The position numbers and the translations under genes are program-made. Shown piece by piece: positions 16,935 through 24,944 of a DNA stretch of 64,000 nucleotides. This DNA comes from Flavivirga spongiicola (GTDB lineage Bacteria; Bacteroidota; Bacteroidia; Flavobacteriales; Flavobacteriaceae): contig NZ_JAUOEO010000001.1 in NCBI RefSeq assembly GCF_030540825.1, positions 4,477,001 to 4,541,000 of the forward strand. The letters are read 5' to 3'. The number at the start of each line of letters is the position of its first letter. The stretch's first letter is position 1. Below the pieces are notes generated by a model. The model did not search any database, was not told where the DNA came from, and saw only the letters and a program-made list of their open reading frames with translations.

Positions 16935-17476
16935 TCGTTAAACTTTAAATGAAAGTCACAAAACTCTAAGTCATTCTTAGTATAAATGGTATGTCTTTGC
17001 TCTATCGATGAATTAAAATAGCTGGCTACACCATCAATTAATCCTTCCATAAATGAATACAGTTTTCTTTTAGAATAATAAGTAATAATAAGTTCATTCT
17101 TATTAGGCTCTGCATACTGAAATACTGGCAGTTGAGTTCCTTGATAAAGCTTTTGAACTTCAACATGTACTATACTGTCAACCGTTTTAAGAAATTCCTT
17201 AGGACAATCGTAAGGCATCACAAAATTAGGAAAGCGTTCCACTAATTTATACAAAGTATATCTGCCTAGTTTTACAAAAAAATCTGATATATTTATAGAT
17301 AACTTTTCTGATGATCTAGTTATAATCTCCATCATGTCACTATCCGGATACGTTCCAGGTCCAACATACGGTTCTTTGGTATGCAATTCACATTCCTTAA
17401 GAATCTCATTAAGAACCTCCTCACCATAATAATCAATGATAAAACTTTCAGTTATATTAAAGATGATTCCTTTCAT
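16931..17476 (-). CDS. H-NOX (heme nitric oxide/oxygen binding) sensor protein
   Basis: The 181-residue protein matches stand-alone bacterial H-NOX domains in length. It starts MKGIIFN as most do. The proximal heme ligand is H104 in IVHVEVQKLYQGTQLPVF, and the heme-propionate motif YxSxR is Y133-S135-R137 in YYSKR. No distal-pocket Tyr is obvious at the position used for O2 binding, which fits an NO-selective sensor, though this needs a model. The gene heads a three-gene operon with a kinase (4-bp overlap) and a receiver. In other bacteria such units control biofilm, motility or c-di-GMP; the output here is unknown. Confidence 0.9.
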   Translation of the reverse strand: MKGIIFNITESFIIDYYGEEVLNEILKECELHTKEPYVGPGTYPDSDMMEIITRSSEKLSINISDFFVKLGRYTLYKLVERFPNFVMPYDCPKEFLKTVDSIVHVEVQKLYQGTQLPVFQYAEPNKNELIITYYSKRKLYSFMEGLIDGVASYFNSSIEQRHTIYTKNDLEFCDFHLKFNE

Positions 17477-17510
17477 GATACAGAAATAGTTATATTTTTT
17501 TGCAAGTAAA

Positions 17511-17521
17511 AACGATTCGTT
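17511..17521. promoter_or_regulatory. Perfect 11-bp dyad upstream of the H-NOX operon
   Basis: AACGATTCGTT (AACGA-T-TCGTT) is centred about 40 bp upstream of the H-NOX start codon. The position fits an operator in the core promoter or leader. It is short and stands in AT-rich DNA, so chance cannot be excluded. Confidence 0.3.
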
Positions 17522-18240
17522 CTAATAACCTTTTTCGTTTATTTTATTCATTTTATATTACCTTTTATAATTTTTTTAGCTTCTACTAAAACCACCCCCT
17601 TATAAAGAATACAACCCCTGGAGTTTCCTACTACCTCCAAAAACTATCATACAGAGGGCGGATCAAATTACATTTAGCAATACGTAATTATTAAAGTTTA
17701 TACCCAGATGCTCAATCCTTTATGTTTATACAAAAAAATCTATAGTATAATGTAGTTATATAATATTAGCACCAGTAGATAGATTGTTTTTAATTGTGAC
17801 ATAAGTTTGAGGGTTATATATTATTTTCTCTGATTTTTACTTCTCAGGTTTTACTATCAAAAAAACTTTTTATTTATATGACGTACTGAAAAAACTAAAT
17901 TATGGAGACAACACATCGCATACATTTTTAGTATACCAACAGCATCTATATTTAAACATCTATCTCTTAAAAAATAATACATACCTTTACAAAATACACT
18001 AGTTTAACAGCCAAAATAAGTACATTAATCATTTAAAATTTCCTTAGTTAATTCAATAAAACTTATATTAAATAAGCTATGTTCAATCAAATATACTTCA
18101 ACCATTGTATTAAGACAATACACTTTATATTAGTGAGATGTTTTGTACAATAAGTGAACATATATTACTATTAACTGTGTATTATCAATAACTTGTTATG
18201 TATTTTAAATCATGTGAATTTTAATACTATTGATATTTTC
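17522..18240. other. AT-rich gene-free stretch
   Basis: No coding frame with family support, strong hairpin or recognisable RNA was seen between the H-NOX operon and the first copy of the dispersed repeat. It probably carries the upstream control region of the H-NOX operon. Confidence 0.5.
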
Positions 18241-18375
18241 AATAAAGAATTTCTTGAAACCAACTATCCTCGAGGTAGAGCCATAGAGATATTTAGCTGG
18301 TTTCATACCCAATCAAGTTGCCCACAGGTTTTGACCTGAAAAAAGTCAAAAACCAAAATTCTGTATTTAGATTAC
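18241..18375 (+). repeat. Dispersed hairpin repeat, copy A (degenerate, 5' part)
   Basis: It begins AATAAAGAATTTCTTGAAAC and continues through the shared blocks ACCAACTATCCTCG, GTAGAGCC, TGGTTTCATACCCAATCAAG and the decayed stem TTTTGACC…GTCAAAA. The later hairpins are missing here. It has the same orientation as copies B, C, E and F. Decay of the second stem suggests an old copy. Confidence 0.75.
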
Positions 18376-18508
18376 TCATGCATTTTATTTCATTAAATAG
18401 GAAATCGTGAATGCTTTGCATTTCCCGTTTTATTCATTATGCAATATTTTTATAATAATGAATTCATGAATCTTACGATTTCACGGGAATGACAATTTCA
18501 ATGGAAAT

Positions 18509-18664
18509 CCAGAAGCAAGCATCAGGGAATTCTTTTCGATTAAAAAACCCTATTAACACACTATTTACTTATTAATATTCATCCGTCTTTGTCTACAGTA
18601 TCATCACCATCTAAATCTATTTGGTAACGGAGGCAAGCCCCTGAGAATTCTTCTCGATTAAAAC
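18509..18664. repeat. Two 3'-tail fragments of the dispersed repeat flanking a coding-like remnant
   Basis: The tail motif GCAAGC…GGGAATTCTTTTCGATTAAA occurs at about 18512-18546 and again at 18631-18662. Read on the minus strand, 18662 to 18579 translates as FNREEFSGACLRYQ followed by IDLDGDDTVDKDG and a stop. This resembles the end of a calcium-site (D-x-D-G-D) surface protein. A diverged cousin ending YYQIDYENDGTIDTSK is on the plus strand before 37573. The fragment has no start and is not called a gene. Confidence 0.5.
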
Positions 18665-18985
18665 AAAGTACATTTAATTAGATAAAATGTATAAATCGGC
18701 ATTCTTTTTATTAAGTCACAAAATTATCCCTAGTATTCTGCCAAGACAACAGTCTTTTTATTAGTGTATATGTTTTAGACATAAGTGGTGTTTTTTAAAG
18801 GTTAGTTGATAAATTTTAACCTGTATAGGCATACAATACCTACTATAAACAGGCTACTTAGTACAAAGTAGATTAAAAAATTATCTTATATTTCTGGTTC
18901 AATAGCAGAAAACGTTGGGCAACATTCTCTCAAAACCTAACTATATTATAAAAACGTCATAAATAAAATACAGATATTGTATTCG

Positions 18986-19984
18986 ATGAGAATTAACAGC
19001 CCTACTCTCCGCCCTATAAAAAAAAATGGCTTAGTCTATCTTTTTTACCTCTTAACAGCACATTTTTTACCTGCCCAGATTACTAATACATCTTTTCTTT
19101 ATAAGAGTGAAATAAGCGTATTGGTAGCTAGCTCTTTTTATTCAAATGATAAAAATGATTTGAAAAGCTTCTTAACCAACAGGTCCATTAATTTAATACA
19201 AAACTATAATGTGGCATCTTATAGTTTAAAAGGAAAGCTACTAGCTTTATACAAAAATAAAGTCTTCATTATAAGTACCGTTATTTTTGTTTTAATCTTT
19301 ACACTTTACAAACTATATAATGATTCTTATTTACTAAAAACAAAATATCTGGGAGAGATTAAACATTTAAATCTAAAGCTAAAATTGCTCCAATTACAAA
19401 TGAATCCTCATTTTGTTTTTAACACCATTGGTGGTATAGAAAGCTTATTTATAAAAAAAAATGAAAAGGAAATCAATAGATATGTTGGATCGTTAACATC
19501 TTTAATGCGTAAAACACTTGACATCTGTAATAAAGACTCTATAACTATAGGAGAAGAAATAGAGTATCTAAAACTGTATATAAATTTAATGAGATTTAGA
19601 CTGAATAATAACCTAAAAGCAAAGTATAATATAGATAAAACCATATCTCTTGAAAACAAAATAGGGTGTATGTTGTTTCAACCTATTGTTGAAAATGCTA
19701 TTATTCACGGTTTGGCTCCAAAATCTGACAATCGTGAGCTTATCATTTCTTTTAATAAAAAAGGAAACCTCTTAATTGGTATCGTAAAAGATAATGGTGT
19801 AGGAAGAAAAGCAGCATTTAAAAAGAAAAAAGAACATACATCGTGGGCTACAAAATCCATAGAAGAAAGAATCAAGATTTTTAATCAGATACATGATCAA
19901 AAAGTAAAATATAAGTTTAAAGATTTAACCAAAAATGGACTCCCAAGTGGAAGTCTTGTCAAATTAATTATTCCATTAGTTTAA
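18986..19984 (+). CDS. LytS-type sensor histidine kinase with a short periplasmic part
   Basis: The start is the ATG at 18986 (MRINSPTLRP); a TTG three codons earlier is possible but weaker. The 332-residue product has a signal-like hydrophobic segment (about 16-32), a short extracytoplasmic stretch of about 60 residues, one clear membrane helix (about 91-110) and then a His_kinase domain of the LytS/YehU type (QMNPHFVFNTIGGIESL), with an HATPase (QPIVENAIIHG, DNGVGR). Homologues in this phylum usually carry several hundred residues of propeller or TPR sensor before the helix; here that region is almost absent, which suggests an internal deletion. The regulator partner follows 30 bp downstream. 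Confidence 0.85.
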   Translation: MRINSPTLRPIKKNGLVYLFYLLTAHFLPAQITNTSFLYKSEISVLVASSFYSNDKNDLKSFLTNRSINLIQNYNVASYSLKGKLLALYKNKVFIISTVIFVLIFTLYKLYNDSYLLKTKYLGEIKHLNLKLKLLQLQMNPHFVFNTIGGIESLFIKKNEKEINRYVGSLTSLMRKTLDICNKDSITIGEEIEYLKLYINLMRFRLNNNLKAKYNIDKTISLENKIGCMLFQPIVENAIIHGLAPKSDNRELIISFNKKGNLLIGIVKDNGVGRKAAFKKKKEHTSWATKSIEERIKIFNQIHDQKVKYKFKDLTKNGLPSGSLVKLIIPLV

Positions 19985-20014
19985 AATTAAAAACCCTAAA
20001 AGACAAAAATAAAA

Positions 20015-20788
20015 ATGAAACAAATTAAAACCCTCCTTATAGATGATGAAATAAATCTTCTTGATTTACTTGAAAGGTATCTAAAAAAACACACTTCCTC
20101 TTCCATAAACATTGTTGGCAAAGCAACATCGAAAAAGGAAGGTATAGAACTGATAAAGAAACATACTCCAGAATTGGTATTTCTGGATATTCACTTAAGC
20201 GATGGCAACGGTTTTGAACTATTAACAGAAATATCTAATCTGGCATTAAACCTTAAAGTTATTTTTGTTTCTGCTTACGACCATTTTGCTATAAAAGCTT
20301 TTAGATTAAACGCTATTGACTATCTGCTAAAACCAATACAAATAGATGAGTTAAAAAGTGCTGTAAATAAAGCTATTAATGATTTGGGTAAAAAACGATT
20401 TATAAATAACGACCAGATAGAAGAACTTTTTAGCAAAACCAGTTCTTATAATACAGATATGGACTTTATAGCAGTGTCCTCTCAAAAAAAGATAAACCTT
20501 GCTAAAATTGACGATATTATTTATGCTGAATCTGACGGCAGCTATACGACTTTCTTTTTAAAGGATGGTTCTACAGTGCTATCTACAAAAAATCTGGGAG
20601 AATATGAGAATAGACTTAACAAAAAACTATTTTATAGAATACATCACAGTTACCTTATAAATTTAAAGCATATTATTAATATTAGTAAAGATGGTGGCCA
20701 TTATTCCAAGATGATCAATGGGAAAAATTTACCTATTTCTAAAAGAAGGATGGGTGATTTAAATAAACTTTTAAAGTTAAAATCCTAA
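20015..20788 (+). CDS. LytTR-family response regulator
   Basis: The 257-residue protein has a receiver (about 5-120) with DDE pocket, phospho-acceptor D58 in LVFLDIHLSDGNGF and the K of LLKPIQ. It is followed by a LytTR DNA-binding domain (about 150-255) with the typical IIYAESDGSYTTFFLKDG and FYRIHHSYLINLKHI segments. It is the partner of the LytS-type kinase 30 bp upstream. LytTR regulators bind paired imperfect repeats; no such pair was identified nearby. Targets are unknown. The adjacent symporter gene is convergent and not obviously controlled. Confidence 0.92.
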   Translation: MKQIKTLLIDDEINLLDLLERYLKKHTSSSINIVGKATSKKEGIELIKKHTPELVFLDIHLSDGNGFELLTEISNLALNLKVIFVSAYDHFAIKAFRLNAIDYLLKPIQIDELKSAVNKAINDLGKKRFINNDQIEELFSKTSSYNTDMDFIAVSSQKKINLAKIDDIIYAESDGSYTTFFLKDGSTVLSTKNLGEYENRLNKKLFYRIHHSYLINLKHIINISKDGGHYSKMINGKNLPISKRRMGDLNKLLKLKS

Positions 20789-21228
20789 TATATTGAGCGT
20801 TCTTAAAATGATTACTAATGGGGTTTCTAACACTCTGTTTATACACATATTCTTTTTTATAAAAAGATTATTCTTGGTGCTACCAAATTTTAATGAGAAA
20901 AAATCATTTAAGAAAACCGTATTGTAGAGACCCTCCTATTTAAAGAGACATTTTGCCCAGTATGCTCCAGGTTCTTTATTATTAATACACTATTTAAAGA
21001 ACCTGTAAGGCATGCTCAAAATCATATGTTTATCAGGCCTAAAGTAACTATAACACAAGTAAGCTCGGGGAACATAATTTCTTGTATAATTTTTGTTTTA
21101 GCATATTAGTGGGCTCATATTTTATATTGACTTAGCTATAGTTATTGAACAGACGAATAACGGTAAACCAAAAATACTTCTCTCTTTGTTATACCTCATG
21201 GTAACATTAAAATATTGTTGATATTTAA
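20789..21228. other. Gene-free stretch with one long hairpin
   Basis: The only structure seen is the inverted repeat AGGTTCTTTA / TAAAGAACCT at 20969-21004, which has a 16-nt loop. It lies 180 bp after the LytTR stop and may serve as a weak terminator. No open frame with family support was found. Confidence 0.5.
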
Positions 21229-21297
21229 AAACATAGTCAATGATATGATACCAATTAAAATTAAGACATAAATGACCTTTAACTTAAAAACTTCCAT
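21229..21297 (-). pseudogene. N-terminal fragment of a sodium:solute symporter gene
   Basis: Minus-strand translation from the ATG at 21297 reads MEVFKLKVIYVLILIGIISL, closely matching the first 20 residues of the intact symporter at 33831-35408 (MEIFKLSIIIILILISIISL), including the bases around the start codon. Similarity then stops. It lies just downstream of the first intact symporter gene, which implies a past tandem copy of the gene that was deleted except for its beginning. Confidence 0.65.
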
Positions 21298-21414
21298 TAC
21301 TTATACGCTATTGAAAAATTAACAATAGAATTCCTCTGTAAAACATGAAAATAACTGCAATAAATTCATGATAGCGAAACACCATGGTGATCTATTTTTT
21401 CTTCTTTTTACGCA

Positions 21415-22992
21415 TCATCTAGCCCTTTTTTTTATGCTACATACTTGCATGAAAATAGCTGGTAAATAATTACATATTATAAAAGAAACAGAGGTTACCA
21501 AAAGAATAAACAGAGGCAAGGTCTTAATCCCGTTTTCTTTACTTATATTCAATAAAAACATCGAACCGCTACTAAAATTTAAAATATAAAACCAAGAAAA
21601 AAATGTCGTTGCTACTCCTAAAATAATTGAAATAATGAGCGCATAAATATTAGTCTTTTTTACAAATAGACCGATTAACAATAAAGGGAAAAGAATAAAT
21701 TGAAAGGAAGAAGCAAAAAAAAAGAAATAAACAGGGTCTTTCAAAAGGTCCGTCATTTTTAAAAAATACCAAAAAAGCATTATAATAAAGGCCATCATAA
21801 TAATTGCTATTTTACCAACATAATTATAACGACGATTTTCATAAGCATTTAAGTTTCCTAAGCTTTTTTGGTGTTTATTTATAACTATATCTGAAGTAAA
21901 AGAATGACTCATGGCTATTAAATAAGTATCTACTGTAGAAACAGCACACATTAATAATCCCACAAAAATTATTGCAAGCGCTATTTTCAGCCCTATTTGA
22001 AAAACATAATCACTTATTTTAAAAAAATCGATTATCAGAAATTCCTCTTGGGAAGTATCTGTTTGATAATACTGGAGTACAGGTTCTATAATATCTTTAA
22101 AGTAAATTCCAAAAATCATAAAAAGAACCAACGCTATCACTTTAAACAAACCAGACCATAAAACGCCTTTATTGGAAACCTTAAAACTTCTTGTGGCGCT
22201 AAATCTTTGCCAGGATTCTGTGGTTGTCAATAACCAGACAAAGCCAGATAAAAATGAAACAAACAGACGCAAAAACTTTGTAATAGGATTTGATTCAACC
22301 CCTAAGACCGGTTCAGGATTCAACTCTAGTTCTATAGTATGTTCAGGCTTAAATTCAATCATAAAATAAGCAGCAGCCATGCATGCTAATATGAGCATAA
22401 ACGCTTGAATTACATCTGTAACAATGATACTTTTATACCCACCTAGAATGGCGTATAATGTTATTGATCCCAATAGAGAGAAAAATACAATGACAGTATC
22501 TATTCCAAATATTGATGAAAAAATAATATCCGCAATATGTAATTCAAATATTATTGAAACAATTAATATAAGCATACTAACTACTGATATACAAAAACGT
22601 AAATATTTTATTTTTTCTTGATTATTACCGTTTATGAAAAGACTACTGATAAACTCTGGTAAAGAACCTCCGTTATTAACATCTTTAATAAATTTTTTAA
22701 AATGTTTTTTAAAAATCCAATACCCAACAATGGTTGTAACAATAGAAATAATCCCGAAAAAGATGCCTTTAAAATTAAATATATACCCTACTAAGGCAGA
22801 CATTAAAATGGTACGGAATGACAAGTCTGTCATGACCATTGTATTTATAAATGGTATGGTTTTTAACTTGCCATTAAGAAGGAAAAAGGAAGTACTGGTT
22901 CTTGCTCCTTTAATTAAATAAACTGCTTTAAATAGCAATATAATGCAAATTAAAACTAATAAAATAATTATGCTTATCTTAAATGCCCCCAT
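21415..22992 (-). CDS. Sodium:solute symporter (SSS family), copy 1
   Basis: This 525-residue inner-membrane protein has about 12-13 hydrophobic helices across its length. SSS landmarks include the segment ILGGYKSIIVTDVIQAFMLI in the fourth/fifth helix region and the conserved TTTESWQRFSATRSFKVSNKG. Near residue 340 comes VGLLMCAVSTVDTYLIAMSH, the SSS motif near the sodium site. It should take up an organic solute with Na+; the substrate is not predictable. It is about three quarters identical by eye to the copy at 33831-35408. No enzyme gene is adjacent that would name the substrate. Confidence 0.85.
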   Translation of the reverse strand: MGAFKISIIILLVLICIILLFKAVYLIKGARTSTSFFLLNGKLKTIPFINTMVMTDLSFRTILMSALVGYIFNFKGIFFGIISIVTTIVGYWIFKKHFKKFIKDVNNGGSLPEFISSLFINGNNQEKIKYLRFCISVVSMLILIVSIIFELHIADIIFSSIFGIDTVIVFFSLLGSITLYAILGGYKSIIVTDVIQAFMLILACMAAAYFMIEFKPEHTIELELNPEPVLGVESNPITKFLRLFVSFLSGFVWLLTTTESWQRFSATRSFKVSNKGVLWSGLFKVIALVLFMIFGIYFKDIIEPVLQYYQTDTSQEEFLIIDFFKISDYVFQIGLKIALAIIFVGLLMCAVSTVDTYLIAMSHSFTSDIVINKHQKSLGNLNAYENRRYNYVGKIAIIMMAFIIMLFWYFLKMTDLLKDPVYFFFFASSFQFILFPLLLIGLFVKKTNIYALIISIILGVATTFFSWFYILNFSSGSMFLLNISKENGIKTLPLFILLVTSVSFIICNYLPAIFMQVCSIKKRAR

Positions 22993-24106
22993 TATTTATA
23001 CTCTTAAAATAGTTCTTTTAAAGAAAACAAACCCTAACCTACGGTAAGTAATACAAATAAAAAAGTGAATTTTAAATAAAAAAAATTACAACCCATTAAT
23101 TAACAAAATAAAAAAATTATTAAAACAAACTATCCCCAAGGTAAGCCGTATGGCTATTTCGCTCGTTCCATACCCAATCCCTGCCTTTGTTGGCAGGCAG
23201 ACCCGATGCAAGCCTTGGAGAATTCTTTTCGATTAAAAAAATCTAGAATTAATTAAGGTAAGTCTATCACACTGCTTCTCGGAATAAAGAGTTTTAATAA
23301 TCCACATAAACTCTTACTCCTAATAATGAGTTTGAAAAACACATAAGCAGATTTCACTTTCGCGAAATCACCTTATTCATTTCGTCGAGATGACAGAACT
23401 AATAGCCATTTTGTATACCACTAATAATTAAGTTTTAATTCATCATAAACAGGTAACCGAATAAGTAACTTTCGCTTTGATTTTACTTTATTTTATCAGT
23501 TACTAAGATAACTGAAAACTGTGAATAAATTAAATCAAATTCCATTAATTTTAAATATTTTTTAAACATAAAAAGCATATCAAAAGAGACTCTAAATACG
23601 ATATCAACATATCCAAATGTTACATATTTCGCAACTTTGTTTTTAAAGTTAAGCATCTACTTTCTTTCGATCCCTAAAACTCAACTCCCAATTGTTTATT
23701 ATCCACTAAAACAAGTTTTAATCACACATAAACAAAACTTTCCCTTTTCAGTTTTAACCTTATTAGATATTTCATGCTTTATGAATTACTTTTTGTTCTA
23801 ATCTTTTATAAAAAGCTTTAATTTTTCAAGAATTGGGTAAACTAAATAACTTTTACTTTTGCTTAATTTCATTTTGACTGCACTAACGTACACTTATCAA
23901 GCAGTAACGACCACATATTATTTACACTTAGTATTTAAACACAGTTATGCCTTAATTTTGTTGATGTATGATAATGTACAGAACTGCCTTATTAAAAAAA
24001 CAGGTTTAAATTTATTATCAATACTAAAATGCAACCGAATGAAACTTACTTGATTCGTCGAGCTTTTATATATACAACAATCCACTAGTTTAAAATTATA
24101 GTACAG
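22993..24106. other. Gene-free stretch carrying one copy of the dispersed repeat
   Basis: Apart from the repeat copy at 23124-23239, no coding frame with a signal, family match or start site was found. Short open frames such as one near 23859-24053 read as random AT-rich translation. It contains the upstream regions of the symporter and of the small secreted protein. Confidence 0.5.
23124..23239 (+). repeat. Dispersed hairpin repeat, copy B (internally deleted)
   Basis: Shared blocks are AAACAAACTATCCCCAAGG, TATTTCGCTCGTTCCATACC and then, directly joined, CCTGCCTTTG…GGCAGGCAG and GATGCAAGCC…GAATTCTTTTCGATTAAA. The middle hairpins present in copies C, E, F and G are missing, so this copy arose by internal deletion. 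Confidence 0.75.
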
Positions 24107-24565
24107 ATGAAAACGCTTTTTTTAACACTAATAATATATATTACATACACTAATACGACATATGCACAAATAAACAAAAGTGCTCATTACGAAGCTATTT
24201 TACAAACAACTATAGACACTTTAATAGTAAAAGAGACTAATAACATAGCTACAAAATTAAAGTTAAAAGACTATCAAATTAAAAAGCTTCAATCTGCTGT
24301 TATTCTCTATTATATAAACTTAAGGAAAATTAGTAATAAAAGAGATGATAATTTGATTAGTGTTTCTAACAGAAACTTAAAGTGGAACCATGCTGAATAT
24401 GAGTATTTACATAATATAAAAGCATTTTTAAATACTGAACAAGAAAAAATATTTACTACAAACATATATACATTAAAAACAGACCGTTTATGTAAACGTG
24501 TTTTTAAAAAGCATATGCTAATTGATAAAGAAGAAAACCTTATAGCTTTATCTTCTGGAGGGTAA
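24107..24565 (+). CDS. Small secreted hypothetical protein (152 aa)
   Basis: The signal peptide (MKTLFLTLIIYITYTNTTYA, cleavage before QINK) is followed by an all-helical, Lys-rich domain. Residues about 45-65 (IATKLKLKDYQIKKLQSAVI) and 115-130 (FLNTEQEKIFTTNI) resemble the paired 'L-T-x-x-Q' helices of Spy/CpxP-like periplasmic proteins, but no exact LTxxQ motif is present. The function is unknown. It stands alone between two gene-free stretches; a weak inverted repeat follows its stop at about 24590-24620. Confidence 0.6.
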   Translation: MKTLFLTLIIYITYTNTTYAQINKSAHYEAILQTTIDTLIVKETNNIATKLKLKDYQIKKLQSAVILYYINLRKISNKRDDNLISVSNRNLKWNHAEYEYLHNIKAFLNTEQEKIFTTNIYTLKTDRLCKRVFKKHMLIDKEENLIALSSGG

Positions 24566-24944
24566 TACCTAACAATAAGTATTTTAAATAAACCACTATG
24601 GGTTTTCAATCCATAATAGTTTTAAGTAAAGAATAAAATCCTTTTTTAGCGATTACTTGTCATTCACTGCCATCTGTACTAAACTTGTTTCAGTAAGGTA
24701 GAAACCCATACTTGAAAAGAGTGGATTCTGTATCAAATGGGGATGACAAAACTAGCTTTAAAAAATTTATAGAAACTAAAGTAACTACAATAAAATTGCA
24801 GGGTTTTTAACCTTTAATTGGAAAACAAATAATCATCAATAAAGCCTATTTCTTATTCACTACATACCAATCTATATATGGGCATTTTACAATAGTTATT
24901 CCCTTCATAATTTTTTAAAGCAAAAATTATATGCGCCATCTCAA
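24566..24944. other. Intergenic stretch, nothing recognised
   Basis: No supported gene or clear RNA structure was seen apart from an imperfect inverted repeat (ACTATGG…CCATAATAGT) just after the upstream gene, which might terminate it. The promoter of the following T9SS protein should be here but no consensus stands out. Confidence 0.4.
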
